Positions 7,378 through 15,001 of a DNA stretch of 30,345 nt are shown piece by piece. The DNA lies in assembly GCA_032111745.1 (NCBI GenBank), contig JAULUH010000343.1, forward strand, positions 1 to 30,345, given 5' to 3'. Each line of letters opens with the position of its first letter. The stretch's first letter is position 1. Both the position numbers and the translations under genes were made by a program. The notes beneath the pieces were generated by a model. The model worked only from the letters and a program-made list of their open reading frames with translations, was not told the DNA's origin and did not search any database. The stretch is from JAULUH01 sp032111745. GTDB taxonomy: Bacteria > Chloroflexota > Anaerolineae > JAAEKA01.

Positions 7378-8431
7378 CCGCACGCCATCTCTCGACAAGC
7401 ATCTCGGGACGATCGCGATAGCGCGACCATGGCTCGCGGCCCCCGGCCACAGCGGCCAGCGCCGGCCAGAGCACCAGGTTGGCCGGCGCTGGCAACCCTG
7501 CTGCGCCGGCTGCCCGAACCACAGCGCCATTGAGCCAGTCTACCTCGGTGCGTCCTCGTCCTTGGTCCAGGTCGATATAGAGGGACGGCATCTTTCCCCC
7601 GCGGCCGCCGGCGACGAATCGGCCGAGGACGCGGCGCAAGAGCGCCGGCGGCAGGGCCACCAGCAGGGGTTGTACGCGGCCGAGGGGGTAGCCACCGAGG
7701 TCCACCAGGCGCACGCCTTGGGCCTGCATGGTGGACAGGGCCTCACGCCAGGCTGCGACTTCCAGCATAGCCATGCCGTCGTGGGACCAAACCTCCGCCG
7801 GCGACCATCCCAACAGGGCGCAGGACGCGTTGCAGAGGAGGTTCATCGCCAGCTTGGTCCATTTCAGACTGCGCCAGTCCTGGTACTGCTGAGCCTGGAA
7901 GCCCGCGCTCGCCAACACCGCGGCAACTTCGGCCGCGCGATCGGTCGCGGCGGGTGGGGCCACGTTGGCCACGCCCACATGCCGCGAGGAGCGCTCCGCC
8001 ACCACATAGCCTGGCTCCAGGACGGTCACGGGGGTAGTGATGGCGCCGGCGATGACCTGGCCGGCCCCCAGGGCGCCGGCCAGCAGTTCCTCGTTGCCCA
8101 CGCCGTTCTGCAGGGTCAGGATAGGGGGTGGATCGGGCGTGGCGGCCTGCAGCTCGGCCAGGGCGCTGGCGGTGTCGTAGCTCTTCACGGACAGCACCAT
8201 CAGCCAGGGGCGGGGCATGGCGGCCAGGGCTCCGGCGATCGAGCCGGCTACCGGCACCTTGATCAGGCTGGTGGGGAGGTCAGGGCTGCCCACGCGCAGC
8301 CCTTCTTGCCGGATGCTGTCGACGGCCCGGCCGCGGCCCACCAGCGTGATGTCGTGGCCGGCCTGGGCCAGTTGCGCCGCCACCAGCGAGCCGATGGCTC
8401 CGGCACCGATCACTATGATCTGCTTCGGCAT
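7355..8431 (-). CDS. panE: 2-dehydropantoate 2-reductase (ketopantoate reductase)
   Basis: PanE/ApbA reduces ketopantoate to pantoate with NADPH, in pantothenate and coenzyme A synthesis. The 358-residue product has an N-terminal Rossmann fold with GAGAIG (residues 9-14), the LSVKSYDT strand, the LQNGVGNEE motif, and the C-terminal helical domain with the WTKLAMNLL segment (Lys193 and Asn197 corresponding to the catalytic lysine/asparagine region) and the GRTEVDWLNGAVV segment carrying the conserved Glu. Length is slightly above the usual 300-310. Other ketopantoate-reductase-like enzymes acting on different 2-oxo acids share these motifs, and no other pantothenate gene is nearby, so substrate is inferred. 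It is convergent with the preceding membrane protein gene (23-bp overlap) and divergent from the aldo/keto reductase. Confidence 0.88.
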   Translation of the reverse strand: MPKQIIVIGAGAIGSLVAAQLAQAGHDITLVGRGRAVDSIRQEGLRVGSPDLPTSLIKVPVAGSIAGALAAMPRPWLMVLSVKSYDTASALAELQAATPDPPPILTLQNGVGNEELLAGALGAGQVIAGAITTPVTVLEPGYVVAERSSRHVGVANVAPPAATDRAAEVAAVLASAGFQAQQYQDWRSLKWTKLAMNLLCNASCALLGWSPAEVWSHDGMAMLEVAAWREALSTMQAQGVRLVDLGGYPLGRVQPLLVALPPALLRRVLGRFVAGGRGGKMPSLYIDLDQGRGRTEVDWLNGAVVRAAGAAGLPAPANLVLWPALAAVAGGREPWSRYRDRPEMLVERWRAVRQQTGG

Positions 8432-8490
8432 GTGCTATCCTCGAAATCGTAGTGCGGTGGCGAGCTCCATCATGGCTGCTCCTATCGTGC

Positions 8491-8515
8491 ATATTTGCAG
8501 TTCAATTGCAAATAT
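8491..8515. promoter_or_regulatory. AT-rich 25-bp inverted repeat in the divergent intergenic region
   Basis: ATATTTGCA (8491-8499) and its exact complement TGCAAATAT (8507-8515) are separated by seven bases. The element sits between panE and the aldo/keto reductase and is conspicuously AT-rich in a GC-rich sequence. Its shape and location suggest an operator for a dimeric regulator of one or both genes. Confidence 0.5.
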
Positions 8516-8551
8516 CCACGAACGCCAACGATGGGTTTGGAGTCACCCATT

Positions 8552-8580
8552 CCGACATCATGTTTGGTTTCGCCTATAAT
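8552..8580 (+). promoter_or_regulatory. Promoter for the aldo/keto reductase
   Basis: CCGACA (8552-8557), a 17-bp spacer and a perfect TATAAT (8575-8580) lie 48 bp upstream of the ATG at 8629. The -35 is only a partial match (4 of 6). Confidence 0.6.
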
Positions 8581-8628
8581 CTTTGTGTCATCGGCACTTG
8601 GCAACCCATCCCAGAAGGACGTGCAGTC

Positions 8629-9645
8629 ATGCTGTCATCCGAAAGCACCCTTCAGTTCACCCCGGACCTGCGCATCTGCCGGCTGCTCAACGGCCTGTGG
8701 CAGGTCTCCGGTGGCCACGGCCGCATTGAGCCTGAGGCGGCCGTGGCCGAGATGATCGCCTACCACGACGCCGGCTTCACCACCTGGGACCTGGCCGACC
8801 ACTACGGGCCGGCCGAGGGCTTCATTGGCGAGTTCCGGCGGCGCCTCGTGGCCCGTTCCGGGCCGGAGGCACTTGCCGAGATGCAGGCCTTCACCAAGTG
8901 GGTGCCGTCGCCCGGGCCGATGACCCGCCAGGTCGTCGAGCGGGCGGTGGACGTGTCGCGGCGGCGCATGGACACGGAGACGCTGGACCTGTTGCAGTTT
9001 CACTGGTGGGAGTATCGTGACCCGCGTTACCTGGACGCGCTGGAGCAGCTGGCTGAGCTGCGTGCCGCAGGCAAGATCCGTCACCTGGGCCTGACCAACT
9101 TCGACACGAAGCGGCTGGAGATCATGGCGCAGCGGGGACTGCCCATCGTCTCCAACCAGGTGCAGTACTCGCTGGTCGATCGCCGGCCGGAAGTGGCCAT
9201 GGCGCGCTTCGGCCAGGAGCACGGCATCGTCTTGTTCGCCTACGGTACGTTGCTGGGGGGGTTACTATCCGAGCGTTACCTGGGCCGGCCCGAGCCGGGG
9301 CCGCGCGAGCTCACCACGGTTAGCCTGCGCAAGTACAAGCAGATGGTCGACGCCTGGGGAGGCTGGGCGCTGTTCCAGGAGCTCTTGCAGGCGGCCAGGC
9401 AGGTGGGGGAGCGGCACGGGGTCAGCATCGCCAACGTGGCGGTGCGCGCCATCCTCGACCGGCCCGGGGTGGCTGGCGTGATCGTGGGCGCGCGGCTGAG
9501 CGTGGCCGAGCACATGGCCGAGAACGCGCGCGTCTTCAGCTTCCACCTGGACGCCGAGGATTGGGCGCGGCTGGACGCGGTGCAGGCAAAATCTCGAGAC
9601 CTGTTCAGGGTGATGGGGGATTGTGGGGATGAGTATCGGCGATAG
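8629..9645 (+). CDS. Aldo/keto reductase family oxidoreductase
   Basis: This is an NAD(P)H-dependent aldo/keto reductase with a TIM-barrel fold, expected to interconvert carbonyls and alcohols of sugars or small metabolites in the cytoplasm. The 338-residue product carries the whole catalytic tetrad: Asp54 and Tyr59 in TTWDLADHYG, Lys90 in AFTKWVP and His125 in LLQFHWWEY. Cofactor-side motifs include RHLGLTNF, SNQVQYSLVDRRPE and the late GVIVGARLSVAEHMAEN segment. The frame is open further upstream, but the ATG at 8629 is preceded by AGAAGGA (8613-8619) and follows a promoter, so it is taken as the start. The substrate cannot be predicted; L-fucose/L-galactose dehydrogenase-like members share this architecture. 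Confidence 0.88.
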   Translation: MLSSESTLQFTPDLRICRLLNGLWQVSGGHGRIEPEAAVAEMIAYHDAGFTTWDLADHYGPAEGFIGEFRRRLVARSGPEALAEMQAFTKWVPSPGPMTRQVVERAVDVSRRRMDTETLDLLQFHWWEYRDPRYLDALEQLAELRAAGKIRHLGLTNFDTKRLEIMAQRGLPIVSNQVQYSLVDRRPEVAMARFGQEHGIVLFAYGTLLGGLLSERYLGRPEPGPRELTTVSLRKYKQMVDAWGGWALFQELLQAARQVGERHGVSIANVAVRAILDRPGVAGVIVGARLSVAEHMAENARVFSFHLDAEDWARLDAVQAKSRDLFRVMGDCGDEYRR

Positions 9646-10102
9646 CGGTGCAGACGCGAGTGCCGAATCTAGGGAGCTACCGGATACCAAACGTAGTTAT
9701 CGACCCGGTTGATTGGATTGCCATTCTCATCGACGAGGAAAGCGCATGGTCTCCTGCGCCTCGCCGGCCGGCGGTTTGCGCCAAAGACCCGGCTAAAGCC
9801 TCGACTCCAGCGTGGGACACCGGTAACTGATTTCCGCCGCCCTGTACCAGTCACCTCCAGCGCCTCGGCCAGGCCTGCGTGCAGCCAGGACTGCTCGCTG
9901 CACGAGTTGATCCCTTCCGCCAGGGGCAGGGCAGTATGCCAGTGCAGTGACCAGGCAGACCGGAACACGGACCAACACGGACGGACGCCGGACCGGAACA
10001 CGTACGCTGCCCGTGTTCGTCCGTGTTGGCACATCGCTTTGCGATTCGTCCGATCGTTCGACCGCGCTATCACGCGCAACATGCCATCGGCACAGCTGCG
10101 AA
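9646..10102. other. Non-coding stretch with repeat debris
   Basis: No convincing gene lies between the aldo/keto reductase and the M61 peptidase. The stretch holds a GGCTAAAGCC palindrome (around 9792-9801) within a GC-rich segment, a dense cluster of direct and inverted GGAACACGGAC / CCGTGTTC units (about 9959-10029), and on the minus strand a short protein-like reading (FLVDENGNPINRVDNYVWYP, ending at 9669) that is not joined to any open gene and may be a coding relic. Frames on the minus strand that run through this area into the M61 gene are arginine-rich shadows. Confidence 0.55.
9972..10029. repeat. Nested inverted repeat built from CCGTGTT units
   Basis: CCAACACGGACGGAC (9972-9986) pairs with GTTCGTCCGTGTTGG (10015-10029) at 14 of 15 positions. 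Inside the loop GAACACG (9996-10002) pairs with CGTGTTC (10012-10018). The motif GACCGGAACACG also occurs as a direct repeat at about 9959 and 9991. The structure could fold as a branched hairpin in DNA or RNA and resembles dispersed repetitive extragenic elements. Confidence 0.6.
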
Positions 10103-10131
10103 TTGACGCCCCCTGTCGCCAATCGTATAAT
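10103..10131 (+). promoter_or_regulatory. Promoter for the M61 peptidase gene
   Basis: TTGACG (10103-10108), a 17-bp spacer and a perfect TATAAT (10126-10131) lie 83 bp upstream of the ATG at 10215. Confidence 0.75.
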
Positions 10132-10214
10132 CCGTGTAGCTCGATGAGCTCGGTCCTGGTGCCAAACACCTTCAGCCTGCCCAACACCCTTCCCCTGCTG
10201 AGGCTTGACCTGCC

Positions 10215-12086
10215 ATGCCCCACATCCACTACACCGTATCGATGCCCCAACCGGAGACTCACCTGTTCCACGTCGAGATGCAGGTGAAAGACCTCGACCA
10301 GCCATTTTGCGATCTGGTTATGCCGTCCTGGACTCCAGGCTCCTACCTGATCAGGGAGTTCGCCCGCCACGTGCAGGAGTTCGCGGCTGTGTCTCTGGCC
10401 ACGCGACAGTCGCTGCCCTGGCGCAAGCTCAACAAGAACACCTGGCAGGTGGAGAATGCCGGCGGTACAGGGATCGTCGCCCGCTACAAGGTGTACGCCA
10501 ACGAGCTGACCGTGCGCACCAGCCATCTGGATACCGGCCACGGCTTTTTCAACGGGGCCACCTTGTTCATGTACGTGGACGGCCACCGCCAAGCCCCGGT
10601 GAGCCTCACCGTCGCCCCGCCTTATCCCGACTGGAAGGTCAGCACAGGGCTGCCCAGGCTGCCCGCCGAGCTGGTGACCGCGTCCGAGGGCAATGGCCGG
10701 CATGTGGCGTCAGGCGCCGAGAGCCTGCTCCGCCACAATTTCCGGGCCGACGACTACGATCACCTTATCGACTGCCCGGTGGAAACAGGCAACCATCGCC
10801 TGGTGAGCTTCGAGGTGGATGGGGTGTTGCACCAGGTGGCCCTGTGGGGCCACGGCAACGAGGACACGGCCCGGCTGCGCCAGGACCTGCAGGCCGTGGT
10901 GCAGGCCGGCCGCGATATCTTCGGCGGGCTGCCCTACGACTATTACCTGTTCCTGCTGCATCTGACCGAAGCGCGGCGCGGCGGCCTGGAGCACCGCAAC
11001 TCGTCCACCAATGCCGTCAGCCGTTGGAGCTTCCGCAAGCCGCAGGACTACGAGCGCACCATCGACCTGCTGGCCCACGAGTTCTTCCATGTGTGGAACG
11101 TCAAGCGCATCGAGCCGGCCAGCTTCACGGAGATGGAGTATCGCTGGGAGACCTACACCCGCCTCCTGTGGGTCATGGAGGGCTTTACTACCTACTACAC
11201 CCCGTTGCTCCTGCGGCGGGCTGACCTGATCACGCCCCAGCGCATGCTGGACCGCCTGGCTGAGCAGATTCTACGCCTGCTGCAGACCCCCGGCCGGCAC
11301 CTGCAGAGCGCCGAGGCCGCCAGCTTCGACACCTGGATCAAGTTCTACCGGCCCGACGAGAATACCCAGAACACGTCTGTATCCTACTACCTCAAGGGCG
11401 CGCTCATCGCCATGCTCCTGGACCTGGAAATCCGCCACCGCACCGGCAGCCGGCGCTGCCTGGACGACGTGATGCTGGCGACTTACCAGGAGTTTACCCT
11501 GCAGGGCCGCGGCATCCACGACGACGAGTTCCAGGGGATCTGCGAGCAGGTAGCGGGCGATAGCCTGCAGCAGTTCTTCGACGACTACGTACGCGGGGTG
11601 ACCGAGCTGCCCTTTGAGGCTGCCCTGGCCCAGGCCGGGTTGGGCATGGTATTTGGCTGGAAGGGGGATGAATACGGCGCGCGCGCAGCCGGGCTGGGCA
11701 TTCGGGTGCGCACCGAGCACGGCCATACCGTGGTGGACACGGTCTTTGCCGACGGGCCCGCCTACCACGCCGACATCTCCCCCGGCGACGAGATCGTGGC
11801 CCTGGACGGCTACCGCGTCACCAAGGAAACCATCGGCGACCGCCTGGCCGAGCGCGCGCCAGGCGACCGCGTGACCCTGACTTGCTTCCGCCGCGATGAA
11901 CTGCGTGAGATCCAGGTGACCCTGGGCCAGCGCCCCTACAACCGGCTGGACATCCGGCCCCTTCCGGATGCCGGGCCGGAGCAGCGCGCCATCTACGAGA
12001 CCTGGGTGGGCGCGCCGTGGCCACAGACCGCTGAGCCGGCGTCCGGCGCAGACGAGGACGCTGCCGGCGCGCGTGGGGCCGTCTGA
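10215..12086 (+). CDS. M61 family metallopeptidase with PDZ domain (glycyl aminopeptidase-like)
   Basis: Members of peptidase family M61 are zinc aminopeptidases with a preference for N-terminal glycine or acidic residues. The 623-residue product shows the family layout: an N-terminal beta-rich domain (about 1-170, with PSWTPGSYLIREFARHVQ), the signature GGLEHRNS (256-263), the zinc site HEFFH (His288, Glu289, His292) followed by the third ligand Glu322 in EGFTTYY, a helical part, and a C-terminal PDZ domain (about 490-575, with ISPGDEIVALDGYRV). No signal peptide is seen, so it is probably cytoplasmic. GAGG (10200-10203) precedes the ATG by eleven bases. The gene is likely monocistronic, with its own promoter, and is convergent with hom 27 bp downstream. 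Confidence 0.92.
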   Translation: MPHIHYTVSMPQPETHLFHVEMQVKDLDQPFCDLVMPSWTPGSYLIREFARHVQEFAAVSLATRQSLPWRKLNKNTWQVENAGGTGIVARYKVYANELTVRTSHLDTGHGFFNGATLFMYVDGHRQAPVSLTVAPPYPDWKVSTGLPRLPAELVTASEGNGRHVASGAESLLRHNFRADDYDHLIDCPVETGNHRLVSFEVDGVLHQVALWGHGNEDTARLRQDLQAVVQAGRDIFGGLPYDYYLFLLHLTEARRGGLEHRNSSTNAVSRWSFRKPQDYERTIDLLAHEFFHVWNVKRIEPASFTEMEYRWETYTRLLWVMEGFTTYYTPLLLRRADLITPQRMLDRLAEQILRLLQTPGRHLQSAEAASFDTWIKFYRPDENTQNTSVSYYLKGALIAMLLDLEIRHRTGSRRCLDDVMLATYQEFTLQGRGIHDDEFQGICEQVAGDSLQQFFDDYVRGVTELPFEAALAQAGLGMVFGWKGDEYGARAAGLGIRVRTEHGHTVVDTVFADGPAYHADISPGDEIVALDGYRVTKETIGDRLAERAPGDRVTLTCFRRDELREIQVTLGQRPYNRLDIRPLPDAGPEQRAIYETWVGAPWPQTAEPASGADEDAAGARGAV

Positions 12087-12113
12087 GGCTGCGGAGGACT
12101 CCGGCGGGGACCG

Positions 12114-13157
12114 CTACTGAGGGGCCACAATATCCAACAGGTCTCCCAGGACTGCAAAGCCCGTCTCCAGCCGGCCGGCGCCCGGCCCCACCAATGTCAC
12201 ATCGCCCAGCAGATCGGTAGTGAAGGTGCAGGCGTTGGTGGCACCACTGACACCAGCCAGGGGATGGCTAAGGGGCATGCGCGTGGGCTTGACGCTGGCC
12301 TTCACGGCGTCTCCCTCGCGATACACGTGGGCCACCAGCTTCCAGCGCTCTCCGGCGGCCTGCGCCGCCGCCACGTCGGCTGGGGCGAGCCCGATGATCC
12401 CCGTGCGATCCACATCAGCAACGGTTAGGCAGCCGTCCATCAGAACGTTGGCCAGGATCACCACCTTGCCTGCAGCATCCCAACCCTCCACATCCGCCGT
12501 GGGATCGGCCTCCGCGTAGCCCAGCCGCTGGGCTTCCACCAACGACTCCTGGTAGCTCTGGCCCATTTCCATCTGGGTCAGAATGTAGTTCGTGGTGCCG
12601 TTGAGAATGCCGCGGATCTCCTCGATCGCGCAGCCGGCCAGTGCCTGCTGAGCCAGGCGGATGGTCGGCGTGCCGCTCATCACCGTACCCTCGAAGCAGA
12701 AGCGCACGCCGCGGTCCTGGGCCAGGCCGGCCAGCTCCCGGTAGGCCAGGGCCACCGGCCCCTTGTTGGTCAACACGGCGTGCTTGCCGCTCTCGAACGC
12801 TGCCTTGACATGATCGATCGCGGGCTGGCCGGTGCGCACATCGGTCCAGCTGATCTCGACTACGGTATCGGCGTTGCTCTGGCGAATGGTGCACAGGCTG
12901 TCCCAACCCGTGACCAGTGCCTGGCTGGGGGGGTAGTCTGCCAGGGTGCCTGTGCGCCGCACCACCTCCAGCAGGCTGGCGGCGTCCAGGCCGTCCGGAT
13001 GGTAAAGGCTGCCCTTCAGCAAATCACTGATGGCCACGATCTGGAAGCGCACGCCGGCCGCCTCGGCCAGCGCATCCTCCTTGGCCAGGAGGATCTCGGC
13101 CAGGCCCTGGCCGACGGTGCCGAAGCCGATCAACGCCAGCTTATGGGTTTTGATCAT
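12114..13157 (-). CDS. hom: Homoserine dehydrogenase, short form without ACT domain
   Basis: Homoserine dehydrogenase reduces aspartate semialdehyde to homoserine, the branch point to threonine and methionine. The 347-residue product has the Rossmann motif GFGTVGQG (from residue 11), NKGP with Lys132, FEGTVMSGTPTI, ILNGTTNYIL and the long GYAEADPTADVEGWDAAGKV-type signature with Lys231. It ends after the catalytic domain, so it lacks the C-terminal ACT domain through which threonine inhibits longer forms; feedback control is therefore probably absent or different. The ATG overlaps the stop of the phosphatase gene (ATGA), and an AAAGGAG ribosome-binding site lies inside the end of that gene. 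It is the last gene of the queG operon. Confidence 0.93.
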   Translation of the reverse strand: MIKTHKLALIGFGTVGQGLAEILLAKEDALAEAAGVRFQIVAISDLLKGSLYHPDGLDAASLLEVVRRTGTLADYPPSQALVTGWDSLCTIRQSNADTVVEISWTDVRTGQPAIDHVKAAFESGKHAVLTNKGPVALAYRELAGLAQDRGVRFCFEGTVMSGTPTIRLAQQALAGCAIEEIRGILNGTTNYILTQMEMGQSYQESLVEAQRLGYAEADPTADVEGWDAAGKVVILANVLMDGCLTVADVDRTGIIGLAPADVAAAQAAGERWKLVAHVYREGDAVKASVKPTRMPLSHPLAGVSGATNACTFTTDLLGDVTLVGPGAGRLETGFAVLGDLLDIVAPQ

Positions 13158-15001
13158 GGGGATGTCTCCTTTGGGGGGTCGTCCTGCGCTGCGGTGGGCG
13201 CCAGCCGTTTGACGACGAAGAAGGTCACGTCGTCGGAGGGCTCGGTGTCCCCGGCGAATTCGTCGATGGCCTCGACAATGGCCGTCGTCACCTCCTGGGC
13301 TGAGCCAGCGGCGTGGGTTTGGAAAACGTCCACCAGCCGGGTCTGGCCGAAGAAGTTGCCGTCCGCGTCCATTGCCTCCGTGATCCCATCGGTGTAGAAG
13401 AGCAGGGCGTCACCGGGCGCCACGCTGAACCGGCGGTCCTCGATCTGGACGTTCTCGAAGGCACCGAGGATGATACCCTCGGCTCGCAGCTCGCGCACGT
13501 TGCCTCTGGCCGCCTGGTACCACAGGGGGCGGTTGTGGCCGGCGTTGGCAAAGAGGAGTCGCCCGCGGTCCGGCTCCAGGATGCCGTACACCGCGGTGAG
13601 GAACAGGTCGCTACGGCTGTCATTCAGAATGATCTGGTTGGCGCGCATGAGAGCGGCTGCCGCGCCCCGGCCACTCAAGGCCACGGTGCGAATCACCGTG
13701 CGGCTGAGGACCATAAACAGCGCTGCCCCCACACCCTTGTCCGCCACGTCGGCAATGACCATCCCCAGGCGCATAGGCTGTCCCGGTAGTTCGAAGAAGT
13801 CGTAGAAATCTCCGCCCACCACCCGTGCCGGCGCGTAGAAGGAGGCGAAATCCCAACCGGGAAGCGCCGGCCGCGTCTTGGGCAACATGCTCAGCTGGAT
13901 CTGCCGGCCCAGCGCCATCTCCTCGGCCAGCCGCTGGCGCTCCACCTCTTCCTGGTGCAAGCGTGCGCTCTCAACGGCCAGGGCCGCCTGGTTGGCCATC
14001 AGCTGCAGCAGGCGCATCTCGTCCTCGTCCAGCAGGCGGGGACGGCGGCTCGTGATCATCAGCCCGCCGATGGAGCGTCCTTCCACGATCAGGGGCAGGA
14101 TGGTGTAGCCCCGGAAACCCTCGTCCTGCAGCCACTCCAGCTCATAGAGAGGCGCTACATGGTCTTCGACGTCCTCCGCCGTAAACGGGATCGGCGAGAG
14201 CAGGGTCTGGCTGACGATGTTGAACTCGCTATCCACCATGGATCTACCCTGGGTTGCCGGATCGTTCCGCCAGCCATCCGAGGCGGCAAACGCCAGCGTG
14301 CCCGGCTCATCGCCCGGCATGACCAGCGCGCAGGCGTCGACGTCCAGCAGCCGCCGGATCTCCTTCACCAGGTAGTCCATCAGGTCGCCGGGCTGGGGCT
14401 GGCCCAGCAACTGGTTGGTGAACTGCAGCAAGGTCGCCTGCTCGCCAATCCGCCGCTCGCGCAACATGTCGTACAGGCGGGCGCGTTCCAGGGCAATGCC
14501 CATCTGGCTCCCGGCGTTGGCCAGCAACGCCAGCGCCTCCGGCGTGAAGGAATCCCAGTCGGGCGCGGCCACGTTGAGGATCCCATGGACGTGATCCCCG
14601 GAGCGCAAGGGAGTCGATGCGTGGACCACCAGCCCGCGGCGCTCCTCCCCCTGGATCTCGGCCAGCCGCGAGCAGCGTACCTCATTGTAGGGGCCGTTGA
14701 GGGTGCCCTTGTTGCAGAAGCCCTGGCAATCACAACCGCCCTTCCACGCCCCGGCCCGGTGCGTGGCCATCGCCGGAGGCAGGTTATAGTGGGCAGCGAG
14801 CATGTAGCCCTTGCCGAACCACTGGCTTTTGGCAGAGGGGTCGCGCAGGAAGATCCAGCCGGTCTCCAGTCCCATCAGTTCCACCAGCTTGGCCAGGGCC
14901 GAGTCCAGCGCCCCTCGCACATCGACGGCCCGGTTTAGCGAGTCCGCGATCTGGTTGAGCGTGGTCAGGCTTTCGACGAGATTGTCCGGTTGCGTGGTCA
15001 T
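13154..15001 (-). CDS. GAF-GAF-SpoIIE type serine/threonine phosphatase (RsbU-like)
   Basis: This is a signalling phosphatase of the SpoIIE/RsbU class, which in known systems dephosphorylates an anti-sigma-factor antagonist. Layout of the 615 residues: GAF domain 1 (about 20-175), GAF domain 2 (about 195-345), a helical coiled-coil linker (about 345-372, ending in the typical RQIQLSMLP) and a PP2C-type domain (about 380-598). The metal-binding acidic residues are all present: VGGDFYDFF (Asp398), IADVADKG (Asp418), FYTDGITEA (Asp538) and SDDVT (Asp590/591), so it should be active. GAF 1 contains Cys90, Cys92, Cys96 and Cys110 in a CDCxxxC...VRCSRL pattern that could bind a metal or Fe-S cluster. 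No transmembrane segment is visible. No antagonist or anti-sigma gene is nearby. Start and stop overlap the flanking genes by ATGA. Confidence 0.92.
   Translation of the reverse strand: MTTQPDNLVESLTTLNQIADSLNRAVDVRGALDSALAKLVELMGLETGWIFLRDPSAKSQWFGKGYMLAAHYNLPPAMATHRAGAWKGGCDCQGFCNKGTLNGPYNEVRCSRLAEIQGEERRGLVVHASTPLRSGDHVHGILNVAAPDWDSFTPEALALLANAGSQMGIALERARLYDMLRERRIGEQATLLQFTNQLLGQPQPGDLMDYLVKEIRRLLDVDACALVMPGDEPGTLAFAASDGWRNDPATQGRSMVDSEFNIVSQTLLSPIPFTAEDVEDHVAPLYELEWLQDEGFRGYTILPLIVEGRSIGGLMITSRRPRLLDEDEMRLLQLMANQAALAVESARLHQEEVERQRLAEEMALGRQIQLSMLPKTRPALPGWDFASFYAPARVVGGDFYDFFELPGQPMRLGMVIADVADKGVGAALFMVLSRTVIRTVALSGRGAAAALMRANQIILNDSRSDLFLTAVYGILEPDRGRLLFANAGHNRPLWYQAARGNVRELRAEGIILGAFENVQIEDRRFSVAPGDALLFYTDGITEAMDADGNFFGQTRLVDVFQTHAAGSAQEVTTAIVEAIDEFAGDTEPSDDVTFFVVKRLAPTAAQDDPPKETSP

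Noticed and set aside
7334..8452. 372-codon open frame on the plus strand opposite panE
   Set aside because: The panE reading has intact cofactor and catalytic motifs; the opposite frame is low complexity.
9669..10703. 344-codon open frame on the minus strand across the gap and the M61 gene start
   Set aside because: Most of it is an Arg- and Gly-rich shadow of the M61 gene and of the repeats. Only the last 20 or so residues look protein-like, and I treat them as a possible relic.
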